34,575 nucleotides of DNA from Candidatus Nomurabacteria bacterium RIFCSPLOWO2_12_FULL_44_11 (GCA_001787125.1 MFVU01000015.1:19992-54566); one strand, 5' to 3'; numbered from the stretch's first letter, positions 1 to 7,609 are shown. Notes: a model not told the origin generated them from the sequence alone. Translations and numbers: made by a program.

Positions 1-129
1 TTTTTTGGTCATGTTCAGCCCTTCGACAACAATTTTGCCCTCGCGCGGCAAAGCCCGGACAACTTTTCCTTTTTTGCCTTTATCTTTGCCTGTGATTATT
101 ACTACATTGTCTCCCTTTTTGATTTTCAT
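1..129 (-). CDS. rplX: 50S ribosomal protein L24 (partial, N-terminus only)
   Basis: The first 43 codons of L24 are in the window; the rest lies beyond base 1. L24 is an early-assembly protein of the large subunit. The visible part is a KOW motif, with the run [20 protein letters not shown] at about residues 5-24, as expected for the L24 N-terminus. It follows rplN on the minus strand, the usual spc order, across an 82-base AT-rich spacer with no clear Shine-Dalgarno. The ATG at 129 is the only sensible start. Family assignment is sure; nothing can be said of the C-terminal half. Confidence 0.95.
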   Translation of the reverse strand, partial: MKIKKGDNVVIITGKDKGKKGKVVRALPREGKIVVEGLNMTKK

Positions 130-211
130 AAATATGATACCAATATGCTAATTTTTACTAAAGATACGAATTTTATTTGTATAATTGGTAGTCATTTGTA
201 TATTTGTATCG

Positions 212-583
212 TTAAATGACTTCGGGGGCCAAAGAAATGATCTTCTGGAAGCCCTTCTCCGCAAGCTCACGGGGAATCGGCCCGAAGATACGCCCCGCCT
301 TCGGGTCCATCTTATCTTTTTCTAATATAACTACCGCGTTGTCGTCAAAGCGAATATAAGAGCCATCCTTTCGCCGATAGGCATTCATGGTGCGAACAAC
401 CACCGCCTGATGCACGTCTTTCTTTTTTACCATTTTACGAGGGCTCGCAACTTTGACGGAAATAACCACCAAGTCGCCGATAGTAGCATAACGTTTCTTG
501 GAAGAGCCAAGCACTTTGAAAACGGCCCCAATGGTGCCCCCAGCGTTGTCTGTAATTTTTACTAAACTTCGTGGCTGAATCAT
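212..583 (-). CDS. rplN: 50S ribosomal protein L14
   Basis: L14 binds 23S rRNA at the subunit interface. The 123-residue product matches the usual bacterial length exactly. It starts MIQPRSLVKITDNAGG and carries the conserved core with SPRKMVKKKDVHQAVVVRT near residues 48-66. It sits 4 bases after rpsQ in the minus-strand spc-type cluster, so it is almost certainly cotranscribed and perhaps translationally coupled. The ATG at 583 gives the family's standard N-terminus. Confidence 0.98.
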   Translation of the reverse strand: MIQPRSLVKITDNAGGTIGAVFKVLGSSKKRYATIGDLVVISVKVASPRKMVKKKDVHQAVVVRTMNAYRRKDGSYIRFDDNAVVILEKDKMDPKAGRIFGPIPRELAEKGFQKIISLAPEVI

Positions 584-587
584 AGCT

Positions 588-827
588 TTAAATTACTCTA
601 AACTTTTTGTCTTTACTAATAGGCCTGGTTTCAACAATTTCCACAGTGTCTCCGATTTTATATTTATTTTCGGGGTCGTGTGCTTTATATTTTTTGTTTA
701 TTTTATAATACTTTCCGTAAAGCGGGTGCTTGACGAAGCGCGACACCGAAACCACAATGGTCTTATCCATTTTATCTGAAACCACTACTCCCTTCAATGC
801 ACTTCTTTTGGATTTTTCTTTGGTCAT
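588..827 (-). CDS. rpsQ: 30S ribosomal protein S17
   Basis: S17 is a primary 16S rRNA-binding protein with an OB fold. The 79-residue product has the family core: [18 protein letters not shown] at about residues 11-28, then the HPLYGKYY and [16 protein letters not shown] blocks. Length is normal. The ATG lies 1 base downstream of the rpmC stop, which suggests translational coupling, and rplN follows after 4 bases. Nothing unusual is seen. Confidence 0.98.
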   Translation of the reverse strand: MTKEKSKRSALKGVVVSDKMDKTIVVSVSRFVKHPLYGKYYKINKKYKAHDPENKYKIGDTVEIVETRPISKDKKFRVI

Positions 828-828
828 T

Positions 829-1017
829 TTATTTTTGATTTATCGCGGTTAAAACCCGGGCGATGTTTTTTCTTAAAGCTAAACTTTCCTTGACATTTTT
901 TGACTTGGCGCCTTCCGTTTTAAACCTAATCACTCGCAGGTCCTCCCGCAGAGCCACAAGCTTTTTCGAGAGTTCGTCCTGGCTTAATTCTCTTAAATTT
1001 TCCTTTTTCTTTGACAT
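829..1017 (-). CDS. rpmC: 50S ribosomal protein L29
   Basis: L29 is a small two-helix protein near the polypeptide exit tunnel, where it helps form the docking site for targeting factors. The 62-residue product has the typical N-terminal [20 protein letters not shown] helix and a second helix ending in [13 protein letters not shown]. Length is normal. It lies between rplP (11 bases upstream) and rpsQ (1 base downstream), the conserved order. Confidence 0.97.
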   Translation of the reverse strand: MSKKKENLRELSQDELSKKLVALREDLRVIRFKTEGAKSKNVKESLALRKNIARVLTAINQK

Positions 1018-1028
1018 CGTTACTAGAA

Positions 1029-1457
1029 TTATTTATGCACTCGAGCCACCACGCGGCCTTTAATCGGGAGTTTAGTGCCGGCCTTGCGGAGCGCCTCCCG
1101 AGCAACGGTCTCTTCGACTCCGTCCACTTCGAAAATAATCCGCCCGGGAAAAACCTCGACGCAGTAGCCCTGCGGGTCGCCCTTGCCTTTGCCCATGCCC
1201 ACTTCGGCGGCTTTGGCGGTATAGGGACGGTCGGGAAAGACACGGATCCAATACTTGCCGGCTTTGGTTAAGGTTCGGGCGATAACTTTGCGGGCGGACT
1301 CGAGCTGGATGGACTTAATTCGCGCGTCCGTCTCCGCTTTCAGGCCAAAAGATCCGAAGGCTAGTTTGATGCCGCGTGTATCGGGCGAGATGGTCTTCCG
1401 ATTAATGCGCTTGGTCTGCCACTTCCTAAATTTTACTTTTTTTGGTAAAAGAGCCAT
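1029..1457 (-). CDS. rplP: 50S ribosomal protein L16
   Basis: L16 sits near the A site and peptidyl-transferase centre of the large subunit. The 142-residue product has the family blocks GSFGLKA (residues 36-42), WIRVFPDRPYTAKAAEVGMG with the conserved Arg/Pro-rich loop, GKGKGDPQGYCVEVFPGRIIFEVDG, and AREALRKAGTKLPIK near the C-terminus. Length is slightly above the usual 136-140. It starts 6 bases after rpsC and precedes rpmC, the standard order. Confidence 0.98.
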   Translation of the reverse strand: MALLPKKVKFRKWQTKRINRKTISPDTRGIKLAFGSFGLKAETDARIKSIQLESARKVIARTLTKAGKYWIRVFPDRPYTAKAAEVGMGKGKGDPQGYCVEVFPGRIIFEVDGVEETVAREALRKAGTKLPIKGRVVARVHK

Positions 1458-1463
1458 GGTTTT

Positions 1464-2159
1464 TTAATTTCCGCCAAGGGCGGATCCGCCTCGGGCGGAA
1501 TTTTTTTCCGCGAAGATCTTGCCGCGATAAATCCAAACCTTGACCCCAATGGTGCCATAGGACATAATGGCGCGTTCTCTTTTAAAATCAATGTCCGCGC
1601 GGAAGGTCTGCAGCGGGATAGAGCCGCGCTTGAGCTCCTCGGTGCGGGCAATATCGGCCCCGCCCAGGCGCCCGGCGAGTAATATGCGCGCGCCCTCCAC
1701 ACCTCGGGCCGCCATGACCTTCTCCATTATTTGCTTGATAACTCTGCGGTAGGGCATCCGTTTTTCCAGTCCTTCGGCAACCATGTAGGCCACGATTGCG
1801 GCATCGGCTTCCGGATTTCCTACTTCCACGATCTCTAGTTTGAAATCTTCCGGTCGGGGAATTTTCAAACTGTCCATTTTTCTTAAAATTGCTTCTTTTA
1901 GTTTGGCGGCGCCCTCCCCGCTTCGTCCGATAATGAGTCCCGGTCGCGAGGTTCGAATGATAAAGCGAGTGGCTTTGCGACTTCTCTCAATTTCAATTGA
2001 GGAAACATACAGTCCGCGCAGTTTCTTCTCTAAATATTCGCGAACCAGAACATCTTCTTTTAAATAGGCAACATATTTTTTTGGATCGGCAAACCAGCGG
2101 GACTTCCAATCTCGGAGCTGAATCAATCTATGCGCGTATGGATGAACTATCTTTGACAT
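1464..2159 (-). CDS. rpsC: 30S ribosomal protein S3, tail encoded by a palindromic repeat
   Basis: S3 lines the mRNA entry channel of the small subunit. The 231-residue product has the N-terminal region, a type-2 KH domain with its GxxG-type loop in RPGLIIGRSGEG (residues 72-83), and the C-terminal S3 domain containing KVMAARGVEGARILLAGRLGGADIARTE. The last residues, NSARGGSALGGN, are encoded by a tandem palindromic DNA element at 1470-1499, so the tail appears to have been added by repeat insertion rather than conserved in the family. The start ATG gives MSKIVHPYAHRL. A 34-base AT-rich spacer separates it from rplV. Confidence 0.97.
   Translation of the reverse strand: MSKIVHPYAHRLIQLRDWKSRWFADPKKYVAYLKEDVLVREYLEKKLRGLYVSSIEIERSRKATRFIIRTSRPGLIIGRSGEGAAKLKEAILRKMDSLKIPRPEDFKLEIVEVGNPEADAAIVAYMVAEGLEKRMPYRRVIKQIMEKVMAARGVEGARILLAGRLGGADIARTEELKRGSIPLQTFRADIDFKRERAIMSYGTIGVKVWIYRGKIFAEKNSARGGSALGGN
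1470..1499. repeat. Tandem palindromic repeat inside rpsC
   Basis: Two adjacent 15-base palindromes, each TCCGCC-NNN-GGCGGA (centres AAG and TCG on the plus strand), form a 30-base block. Being 2 x 15 bases, it keeps frame; on the rpsC strand it reads SARGG-SALGG. The same tandem layout and reading frame recur at 34220-34249 in a pseudouridine synthase gene, and one copy with a 4-base centre lies in the tuf leader (7476-7491). Confidence 0.85.
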
Positions 2160-2193
2160 AAATGTTTAATTTCTAAATTCGAATATCGAAATC

Positions 2194-2577
2194 CTAAACT
2201 TTCTTTTTTAATTTGGTAATTTTTTCGGATTTCGTTTTTCGTGCTTCGGGTTTGGCTTGTTCTGCAAGAATAAGCGTAATGTTGCTGGTGCGCTTGTTAA
2301 TGCGATGACCGCTGCCCATGGCTGCCGGCATCATTCTTTTCATGGTAACGCCCTGATTTACCAGAAGTTCTTTGATCATCAAATTTTCTTTGTCCACGCC
2401 GGCTTGCTTGGCATTGGCTACGGCGGAAAGTAAAAGTTTTTTAAGCGGCAATCCGGCGCGCTTTGCCAAGAAGTCGAGCTCGGCAATCGCCTGTGGCACG
2501 CTTCGGCCCTTGATCACATTGGCGACCAAGCGGACTTTCCTAGGTGACTGTCTGTAATTTTTTAAAAATGCTCGCAT
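2194..2577 (-). CDS. rplV: 50S ribosomal protein L22
   Basis: L22 lines the nascent-peptide exit tunnel. I start at the ATG at 2577 (MRAFLKNYRQSPRKVRLVAN), which matches the family N-terminus; a longer upstream reading would overlap the rpsS end with non-family sequence. The 127-residue product carries SPRKVRLVANVIKGR (11-25), the LLLSAVANAKQ helix, and the tunnel-loop region ending in GHRINKRTSNITLILAEQ. A Lys-rich tail of about 20 residues extends beyond the usual end. It is 25 bases after rpsS with no visible Shine-Dalgarno. Confidence 0.96.
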   Translation of the reverse strand: MRAFLKNYRQSPRKVRLVANVIKGRSVPQAIAELDFLAKRAGLPLKKLLLSAVANAKQAGVDKENLMIKELLVNQGVTMKRMMPAAMGSGHRINKRTSNITLILAEQAKPEARKTKSEKITKLKKKV

Positions 2578-2602
2578 GTAAGTTATAAAGTTTGTAAAGT
2601 AA

Positions 2603-2965
2603 TTATTTGGCGGCAGGGGCGGCTTTAATGCCCGCGCCTGTTTGCGCAGTTGCTGCTTGCGCCTGCGCAATTTCCGCTTCCTTTTTCGCTTGCTCGAGCT
2701 CTTTCTGCATGCGTCCGCCGTGCTTGATAAATTTCTTGGTTGGGGAAAATTCCCCCAAGCGATGCCCGACCATGTCTTCCGTCACTAAAACTTCGATGTG
2801 AGTTTTTCCGTTATAGACGCCAAAAGTGAACCCAAGCATATCGGGAGAAATTTGGCAGGCACGGTTCCACGTCTTGACCATGGGGGTCTTCATTGGATCG
2901 CGGCCGGCGATCTTTTTCAAAAGCCGTTCGTCCGTGTATATTCCTTTCTTTATTGAGCGTGTCAT
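2603..2965 (-). CDS. rpsS: 30S ribosomal protein S19 with Ala/Gln-rich tail
   Basis: S19 works in the head of the small subunit next to S13. I start at the ATG at 2965 (MTRSIKKGIYTDERLLKK); the 14 codons upstream are not family sequence. The core has the KTWNRACQISPDMLGFTFGVYNGKTH block and VTEDMVGHRLGEFSPTKKF. At 120 residues it is longer than the usual 90-93 because of a C-terminal coil rich in Ala, Gln and Lys. It follows the RNA-bearing spacer and is the first gene of the second half of the S10/spc run. No clear Shine-Dalgarno is seen. Confidence 0.96.
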   Translation of the reverse strand: MTRSIKKGIYTDERLLKKIAGRDPMKTPMVKTWNRACQISPDMLGFTFGVYNGKTHIEVLVTEDMVGHRLGEFSPTKKFIKHGGRMQKELEQAKKEAEIAQAQAATAQTGAGIKAAPAAK

Positions 2966-3036
2966 ATAAAAACGAGCTCGCAATGGAGCTTGAAAACATA
3001 CTAGCAAATAAGGTTAAAAAGTCAAACAAAAAGAAT

Positions 3037-3064
3037 GGGGGGAAACGATGGATTGTTTCCCCCC
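3037..3064 (-). terminator. Strong hairpin upstream of rpsS
   Basis: GGGGGGAAAC (3064-3055) pairs perfectly with GTTTCCCCCC (3046-3037) around an 8-base loop, followed on the minus strand by the T-rich stretch ATTCTTTTTGTTTGACTTTTT in parts. It resembles an intrinsic terminator or attenuator about 70 bases before the rpsS start. The T-run is interrupted, so partial read-through is likely. Confidence 0.6.
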
Positions 3065-3378
3065 TTTCGTGCACGATGGTGACTAGCACCACTGGAGGAC
3101 TGTTAGGCCTCCTTTTTGTGGGAGCGCTGAGGTGGCTCCGCATGACCCTTGGGGCTATGGGGACCCCATCCCGGCTCTTGGAAAATACTAACTCTGACTA
3201 GCATTTACCATGAGCACCAACGACTTGGTTGAGGAACACTAGGGCGATTCCTCTTTACCCTTGGAGCGGAATTTTCATCACGACTCCCAGCGACTCGGCC
3301 ACTCGGCCGAGAGAACGGAGTGACTTCCACCATGCCCTAGATGGCCACCGTCATAGAGTACCCTCCCTTCTCTTTCCA
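3037..3378 (-). ncRNA. Candidate structured RNA between rplB and rpsS
   Basis: The 463 bases between rplB and rpsS hold no credible gene but many RNA-like pairings on the minus strand. A long-range helix pairs ACGGTGG (3351-3345) with CCATCGT (3079-3073, one G-U). Inside it lie CTAGGGC (3340-3334) with GCCCTAG (3245-3239), a hairpin of GG(T)AAATGCTAG against TTAGTATTT(T)CC near 3210-3180 using G-U pairs that exist only on this strand, ACCAA-GTCG-TTGGT near 3230, and GGAGG/CCTCC (3112-3094). A sigma70-like promoter precedes it and a 10-bp hairpin ends it. I see no hallmark sequences of RNase P RNA, tmRNA or SRP RNA. It may be a separate RNA or an internal operon regulator. The identity is unknown. 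Confidence 0.55.
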
Positions 3379-3384
3379 TTTAGG

Positions 3385-3412
3385 AATATAGTCCTTTTAA
3401 AAAATAAATCAA
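3385..3412 (-). promoter_or_regulatory. Promoter of the rplB-rpsS spacer RNA
   Basis: TTGATT (3412-3407) and TATATT (3390-3385) are separated by 16 bases, a good sigma70-type match, just after the rplB stop. The predicted start is near 3378. It would drive the candidate RNA and possibly rpsS and the genes after it. Confidence 0.6.
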
Positions 3413-3428
3413 CTAAAAAAGTGAATAA

Positions 3429-4271
3429 CTATTCTTTCTTGCCGGACTTGCGTCGGTGGGAGACAATAAATATATTCGAGTATTTTTTCGGAGTGCGGGT
3501 CTTGCGTCCGCCGGTAACTTTGCCCCACTTGGTCTTCGGGCGCTTGATACCGCGGCCTTGGCGGCCCTCACCCCCTCCGTAGGGATGGTCCACCGGGTTC
3601 ATAGCCGTGCCGCGCACCGTCGGGCGAATGCCTTTCCAGCGGCTACGCCCGGCCTTGCCGAAATTCTGCAAATGATACTCTTCGTTCGAGACAACCCCGA
3701 CGGAGGCCCAGCAATTTTCATTTATTTTGCGGATTTCAGTGGAAGGCATCTTCAAATTTGTGTAGCCCTCGGCATTTGCCACCACTTGGGCAAAAATTCC
3801 CGCGGAGCGGCCAATCTTGGCGCCGCCTTGCGGCTTTATTTCAATATTGTAAACAAAAGTTCCGACCGGAATATTTTTCAGAGGCAAGCGATTGCCCGGG
3901 TTAAGTTCTGCTTTTTCGGAAACAATGAAAGAACTTCCCGGCTTGACTGATTTTGGTAAAACCACATATCTTTTCTCTCCATCCTTGTAGATAGCAAGTC
4001 CGATGAAAGCGGAGCGGTTCGGATCGTATTCGACGGAAGTTATCCTAGCCGGGATATCGCGCTTGTTATAGAGAAAATCCACGTCGCGGTACAGGCGCTT
4101 GTGCCCGCCACCCTTATGCCGCATGGTAATGCGGCCGGCGCTGTTGCGACCCACGCTACGCCGGAAACCGTGAAGAAGCGACTTGGTCGGCTCCGTCTGA
4201 GAAAGAACTCCGCGGTAAGTCACATGGGTCATTTGTCGCCTGGATTTACTTGTAGGTTTGTATGATTTCAT
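3429..4271 (-). CDS. rplB: 50S ribosomal protein L2
   Basis: L2 is a primary 23S rRNA binder needed for subunit joining and peptidyl transfer. The 280-residue product has the SRRQMTHVTYRG start region, GRNSAGRITMRHKGGGHKR (41-59), the OB and SH3-like middle, and the catalytically important C-terminal loop with RGTAMNPVDHPYGGGEGR, then KTKWGKVTGGRKTR. Length is normal. It abuts rplW with no spacer, so coupling is likely. Instead of rpsS following directly, a 463-base spacer with a candidate RNA comes next. Confidence 0.98.
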   Translation of the reverse strand: MKSYKPTSKSRRQMTHVTYRGVLSQTEPTKSLLHGFRRSVGRNSAGRITMRHKGGGHKRLYRDVDFLYNKRDIPARITSVEYDPNRSAFIGLAIYKDGEKRYVVLPKSVKPGSSFIVSEKAELNPGNRLPLKNIPVGTFVYNIEIKPQGGAKIGRSAGIFAQVVANAEGYTNLKMPSTEIRKINENCWASVGVVSNEEYHLQNFGKAGRSRWKGIRPTVRGTAMNPVDHPYGGGEGRQGRGIKRPKTKWGKVTGGRKTRTPKKYSNIFIVSHRRKSGKKE

Positions 4272-4541
4272 TTAGATAAATTCTATTTTGTCTCCTTCTT
4301 TTAAATACACAAGCGCCTTGCGACCGCCGCCTTTGGTAAAAGGCACGCCGCGGACTTTCGTGTTCTTTTTGGGAACTTTGGCCACATTGACCCGCACCGG
4401 TTTTACTTTGTAGATGGCAAAGATCGCTTTTCTAATTTCGTTCTTGCTTGCTTTATCGGCCACATCAAAAGTGTAAACGTTGCCTTCCAGCAGGTTGGAC
4501 GCTTTTTCGGTAATTCTCGGATTTTTAATTATCTGGTTCAT
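4272..4541 (-). CDS. rplW: 50S ribosomal protein L23
   Basis: L23 lies at the exit tunnel and docks trigger factor and SRP. The 89-residue product has IIKNPRITEKASNLLEGNVYTFDVADKASKNEIRKAI and the loop KVPKKNTKVRGVPFTKG, typical of the shorter bacterial forms. It is directly abutted by rplB. A 26-base spacer to rplD is made largely of heptamer repeats (4544-4564) placed just before this gene's ATG. Confidence 0.97.
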   Translation of the reverse strand: MNQIIKNPRITEKASNLLEGNVYTFDVADKASKNEIRKAIFAIYKVKPVRVNVAKVPKKNTKVRGVPFTKGGGRKALVYLKEGDKIEFI

Positions 4542-4543
4542 TA

Positions 4544-4564
4544 ATGCGTGTTACGTGTTACGTG
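4544..4564. repeat. Heptamer repeats before rplW
   Basis: Three tandem 7-base units, ATGCGTG, TTACGTG, TTACGTG on the plus strand (CACGTAA in the mRNA), lie immediately upstream of the rplW start. The same heptamer recurs before rplD and before rpsG. Confidence 0.8.
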
Positions 4565-4567
4565 CTT

Positions 4568-5227
4568 TTATCCTCGGCTGGCTAAAAATTTAACACTCTC
4601 TTCCGGGTTTTCTATTAAAAGGTATTTGTGGTTTAAAACATCCAATGGATTGAGGTTTTTTAAAAAAGAAATTTCGAGGGTAGAAATATTGCGCAAACTT
4701 TTTTCGGCATTTGGATTGCGCTCGTAAAGAGCTGTTAAAATCCTCGGCTTTCTGCTCTTCTTGCCGGCATCAAATTTCAGAACTTTCGCCAAACTCTTTA
4801 TAACTTCCACGCCGGTTTTTGTTTTGATCGGGGTTATATTAAGAGAATCTACAAAAATTATTTCCTCGTCTTTCATTTTCTTAGAAAGCACGGAGAATAA
4901 TGCTTGGGCGCGCATTTTTTTGGAAATTTTTCGCTTGTAATTTTTCTCCGCCAAAGGGCCATGGGTTACCCCACCGCCTACCCAGATCGGGCTCCTTGAG
5001 GAGCCGTGACGGGCTCGGCCGGTACCTTTTTGTTTCCATGGTTTGCGACCACCGCCGCGGACTTCGCTGCGATCTTTGGTGTCTGCAGTGCCGGCACGTT
5101 TATTGCTTCGCATGCTCTCCACTACTTGGTGCACCAAATCCGCGCGCCATTTAACGGCAAAAACTTTTGCCGGTAGATTGATCTCCCCTGACTCCTTCCC
5201 TTTTTGATTGTAAATTTTTGCATCCAT
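4568..5227 (-). CDS. rplD: 50S ribosomal protein L4
   Basis: L4 binds 23S rRNA and reaches into the exit tunnel; in gammaproteobacteria it also autoregulates the S10 operon. The 219-residue product has the tunnel-loop region RSNKRAGTADTKDRSEVRGGGRKPWKQKGTGRARHG in parts (about residues 41-75), followed by SPIWVGGGVTHGP. Length is in the normal range. It is preceded by five heptamer repeats and followed by three. The start at 5227 (MDAKIYNQKG) fits the family. Confidence 0.97.
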   Translation of the reverse strand: MDAKIYNQKGKESGEINLPAKVFAVKWRADLVHQVVESMRSNKRAGTADTKDRSEVRGGGRKPWKQKGTGRARHGSSRSPIWVGGGVTHGPLAEKNYKRKISKKMRAQALFSVLSKKMKDEEIIFVDSLNITPIKTKTGVEVIKSLAKVLKFDAGKKSRKPRILTALYERNPNAEKSLRNISTLEISFLKNLNPLDVLNHKYLLIENPEESVKFLASRG

Positions 5228-5235
5228 TTTTTTTG

Positions 5236-5270
5236 TTGCGTGTTGCGTGTTACGTGCTATGTGTTACCTG
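5236..5270. repeat. Heptamer repeats before rplD
   Basis: Five 7-base units on the plus strand: TTGCGTG, TTGCGTG, TTACGTG, CTATGTG, TTACCTG. They fill the 36-base gap between rplC and rplD and overlap the rplC stop codon. In the mRNA they read CACGYAA-type units just before the rplD ATG. Confidence 0.8.
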
Positions 5271-5833
5271 CTCACTATTTCCACTAATGTGCCTCGGCGG
5301 CCGGTTATCGCCCCTTTGACTAAAAGTAAATTATTTTCCGGGTCCACAAATACTACTTTCAGATTTTTCTGGGTAATGCGGTCTCCGCCCATGCGGCCAC
5401 CCATGCGCATACCGGCCGGCACGTGAGTTCGCAACCCGCCGCCGATCGAACCCGGCTCGCGTTCCGAATGTTTCTGGCCGTGCGTTCGGGGCCCGCCGTG
5501 GAATCCATGGCGCTTGACCACCCCCTGAAAACCCTTACCTTTGGAGATACTCGAGACCTGAAGCTTGTCGCCTGGCGCAAAGACGGAAACATCGATGGTG
5601 TCTCCTTTTTTTGCTTCACTTTTATCCCCGGGCTTCAGCCGGAATTCTTTAATCTTTTCTTTCTTTCCCAAGGTGAAGCCCACCTGCACGGAATCGTAGC
5701 CATCCTTGGCTTTCTCGAAAATGTGTTTAACTTTCACCGGCCCGGCGGTTACGACCGTCACGGGAACAACTTCCCCCTCGGGGGTAAAATATTCGGTCAT
5801 TTCTTCTTTTGTTCCTAAAATAAACTTTACCAT
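5264..5833 (-). CDS. rplC: 50S ribosomal protein L3
   Basis: L3 binds 23S rRNA near its 3' end and its long loop approaches the peptidyl-transferase centre. The 189-residue product has KGKGFQGVVKRHGFHGGPRTHG in parts (about 99-120), HSEREPGSIGG and GMRMGGRMGGDRIT, all typical of the L3 loop. It is somewhat shorter than the common 205-215 residues, mostly in the N-terminal half. The gene follows rpsJ by 5 bases. Confidence 0.97.
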   Translation of the reverse strand: MVKFILGTKEEMTEYFTPEGEVVPVTVVTAGPVKVKHIFEKAKDGYDSVQVGFTLGKKEKIKEFRLKPGDKSEAKKGDTIDVSVFAPGDKLQVSSISKGKGFQGVVKRHGFHGGPRTHGQKHSEREPGSIGGGLRTHVPAGMRMGGRMGGDRITQKNLKVVFVDPENNLLLVKGAITGRRGTLVEIVSR

Positions 5834-5838
5834 AATTT

Positions 5839-6273
5839 CTAAAGCATTTTCACGTCAATATCAACTCCGGAGGGCAGTGAAAGGTTCGTAAGCGCTTCGA
5901 TGGTTTTCTGATTGGGATTGATGATATCAATTAATCTTTTGTGCACGCGAATTTCAAATTGTTCTCGCGTATTTTTGTAAATGAACGCAGAACGATTGAC
6001 GGTATATTTTTTGATCTCGGTTGGCAGGGGTACGGGACCGACGATAGTGGCATCGTAGCGGGTAGCTGTATCCATAATCTGTTTCACCGAGGCATCCAGA
6101 ATTTTGCTCTCGTAAGCACGAACCCGGATGCGCAAAATCACCTTGGTCTCTTCCCCCGCCGGCTTCTTTTTTTTTTTGAAAACAATTTTTGGCTTGGCGG
6201 ATTTCGCCCCAACCTTCACCGGAGTCCCGACTTTGGTCGGGAGTTTCTTGGTTTTTGTTTCTTTCATTACCAT
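5839..6273 (-). CDS. rpsJ: 30S ribosomal protein S10 with Lys-rich N-terminal extension
   Basis: S10 is part of the small-subunit head and also the NusE partner in antitermination. The conserved S10 domain begins about residue 43 (KVILRIRVRAYESKILDASVKQI) and includes GPVPLPTEIKKYTVNRS and THREQFE-like KNTREQFEIRVHKRLIDI. The product is 144 residues against about 102 in most bacteria, because of some 42 extra Lys/Pro/Val-rich residues at the N-terminus. The start is 3 bases after the tuf stop. An internal start at residue 3 is also an ATG, so the exact first residue is uncertain. Confidence 0.95.
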   Translation of the reverse strand: MVMKETKTKKLPTKVGTPVKVGAKSAKPKIVFKKKKKPAGEETKVILRIRVRAYESKILDASVKQIMDTATRYDATIVGPVPLPTEIKKYTVNRSAFIYKNTREQFEIRVHKRLIDIINPNQKTIEALTNLSLPSGVDIDVKML

Positions 6274-6276
6274 GTA

Positions 6277-7467
6277 TTACCCGAGAATTTTTGTGACTAC
6301 TCCCGCACCTACCGTCTTACCACCTTCGCGAACAGCGAATCTTTGCTGTTCCTCGAGCGCCACCGGAGTAACCAATTTAACCGTTATTTTAACTGTGTCT
6401 CCCGGCATTACCATCTCTGTGCCCTCGGCAAGTGTTACGTCGCCGGTCACGTCTGTAGTTCGGATGTAGAACTGCGGCTTGTAACCTTTGAAGAATGGGG
6501 TGTGGCGTCCGCCTTCCTCTTTTTTCAAAATGTAAATCTCGGCCGTAAAGTTATCATGCGGAGTAGTTGTTCCTGGTTTACAAAGAACTTGTCCGCGAGT
6601 GATATCTTCTTTCTTTAGACCGCGAAGCAGGACTCCGGCATTGTCGCCGGCCATACCTTCCTGCAAGTTCTTGTTGAACATTTCGATTCCGGTAACAGTC
6701 GTCTTTTGAGTTGGTTTGATACCGACCACTTCCACGTCTTCACCGACTTTCACGATGCCTCTCTCGATTTTACCGGTTACAACTGTGCCGCGACCTTCAA
6801 TCGAGAAAATATCTTCAACCGGCATAAGGAATGGCTTGGCAGTATCACGAACTGGGATAGGAATGTAAGTATCAAGCGCATTCACGAGCTCGAGAACTTT
6901 CTTAGCCCATTCGTCATCAACTGATTTGGATTCCAGGGCTTTCAGGGCAGAGCCACGGATAACCGGGCAGTCCTTATCAAAGCCTTGTTTAGCTAGCAAT
7001 TCGCGAATTTCCTCTTCAACGAGGTCGATCATGTCTTTGTCATCAACCATGTCGCACTTGTTTAAGAAAACAATTATCTTCGGCACACCAACTTGCTTCG
7101 CAAGCAAAACGTGCTCCCTGGTCTGCGGCATGGCGCCGTCAGTCGCCGCCACCACCAGCACCGCGCCGTCCATCTGCGCCGCGCCGGTAATCATGTTCTT
7201 AATGTAATCCGCGTGCCCCGGAGCATCAATGTGAGCGTAGTGACGAGTGTCCGTAGCGTACTCGTTGTGAGAAATGTTAATAGTGATTCCTCGGGCCTTT
7301 TCTTCCGGAGCGTTGTCAATTTGGTCAACACCTCGAAGGCGAACTGTCTTGCCTGCCATGTTTAACACATGGAGGATTGCCGCGGTTAAAGTAGTTTTAC
7401 CATGGTCCACGTGACCGATAGTGCCTACGTTAATGTGCGGCTTATCTCTTTTAAATTCTTCTGCCAT
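6277..7467 (-). CDS. tuf: Elongation factor Tu
   Basis: EF-Tu delivers aminoacyl-tRNA to the ribosome in its GTP form. The 396-residue product has G1 GHVDHGKT (18-25), switch region with [11 protein letters not shown]3 DAPGH (81-85; Ala in place of the usual Cys), and G4 NKCD (136-139), followed by the two beta-barrel domains with [16 protein letters not shown]-like sequence. It heads the S10 gene run, 3 bases before rpsJ, rather than following fusA. A 160-base leader with a +1 stem-loop and a GC palindrome precedes it. Confidence 0.98.
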   Translation of the reverse strand: MAEEFKRDKPHINVGTIGHVDHGKTTLTAAILHVLNMAGKTVRLRGVDQIDNAPEEKARGITINISHNEYATDTRHYAHIDAPGHADYIKNMITGAAQMDGAVLVVAATDGAMPQTREHVLLAKQVGVPKIIVFLNKCDMVDDKDMIDLVEEEIRELLAKQGFDKDCPVIRGSALKALESKSVDDEWAKKVLELVNALDTYIPIPVRDTAKPFLMPVEDIFSIEGRGTVVTGKIERGIVKVGEDVEVVGIKPTQKTTVTGIEMFNKNLQEGMAGDNAGVLLRGLKKEDITRGQVLCKPGTTTPHDNFTAEIYILKKEEGGRHTPFFKGYKPQFYIRTTDVTGDVTLAEGTEMVMPGDTVKITVKLVTPVALEEQQRFAVREGGKTVGAGVVTKILG

Positions 7468-7475
7468 ATAATTTC

Positions 7476-7491
7476 TCCGCCAGCTGGCGGA
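7476..7491. repeat. GC palindrome in tuf leader
   Basis: TCCGCCAGCTGGCGGA is a perfect 16-base palindrome just upstream of the tuf ATG in an otherwise AT-rich leader. It is a single copy of the TCCGCC/GGCGGA element seen as tandem dimers in rpsC and in the terminal pseudouridine synthase gene. In RNA it could fold into a hairpin near the tuf start. Confidence 0.75.
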
Positions 7492-7609
7492 CTTTAATAA
7501 TGAGGACCCAGCGTACGAGAACCAGTCACTAAGGCCTAATTACTAACTACGTTAAAAACATTAATAATATCTAGTGTTTTTATGATTTTTTACAAAAAAG
7601 CAATAGAAA

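Noticed and set aside
863-1467. Open frames on the plus strand across rpmC and rplP
   Set aside because: They are shadows of the ribosomal-protein genes, with no family match and no promoter or Shine-Dalgarno.
3037-3378. RNase P RNA, tmRNA or SRP RNA as the identity of the spacer RNA
   Set aside because: I looked for the conserved GAAAGTCC and ACAGAA regions of RNase P RNA, a tRNA-like end with tag frame for tmRNA, and the GGAAGCAGC-type loop of SRP RNA and did not find them.
3280-3383. A 34-codon minus-strand frame starting at an ATG 5 bases after the RNA promoter's -10
   Set aside because: It fits the leaderless spacing loosely but the peptide has no recognisable pattern and the DNA is better explained by RNA pairing.
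2893-3582. Plus-strand open frames across the rplB-rpsS spacer
   Set aside because: They cut through clear ribosomal-protein coding sequence, have odd composition and lack start signals. The pairings and promoter favour an RNA on the minus strand.
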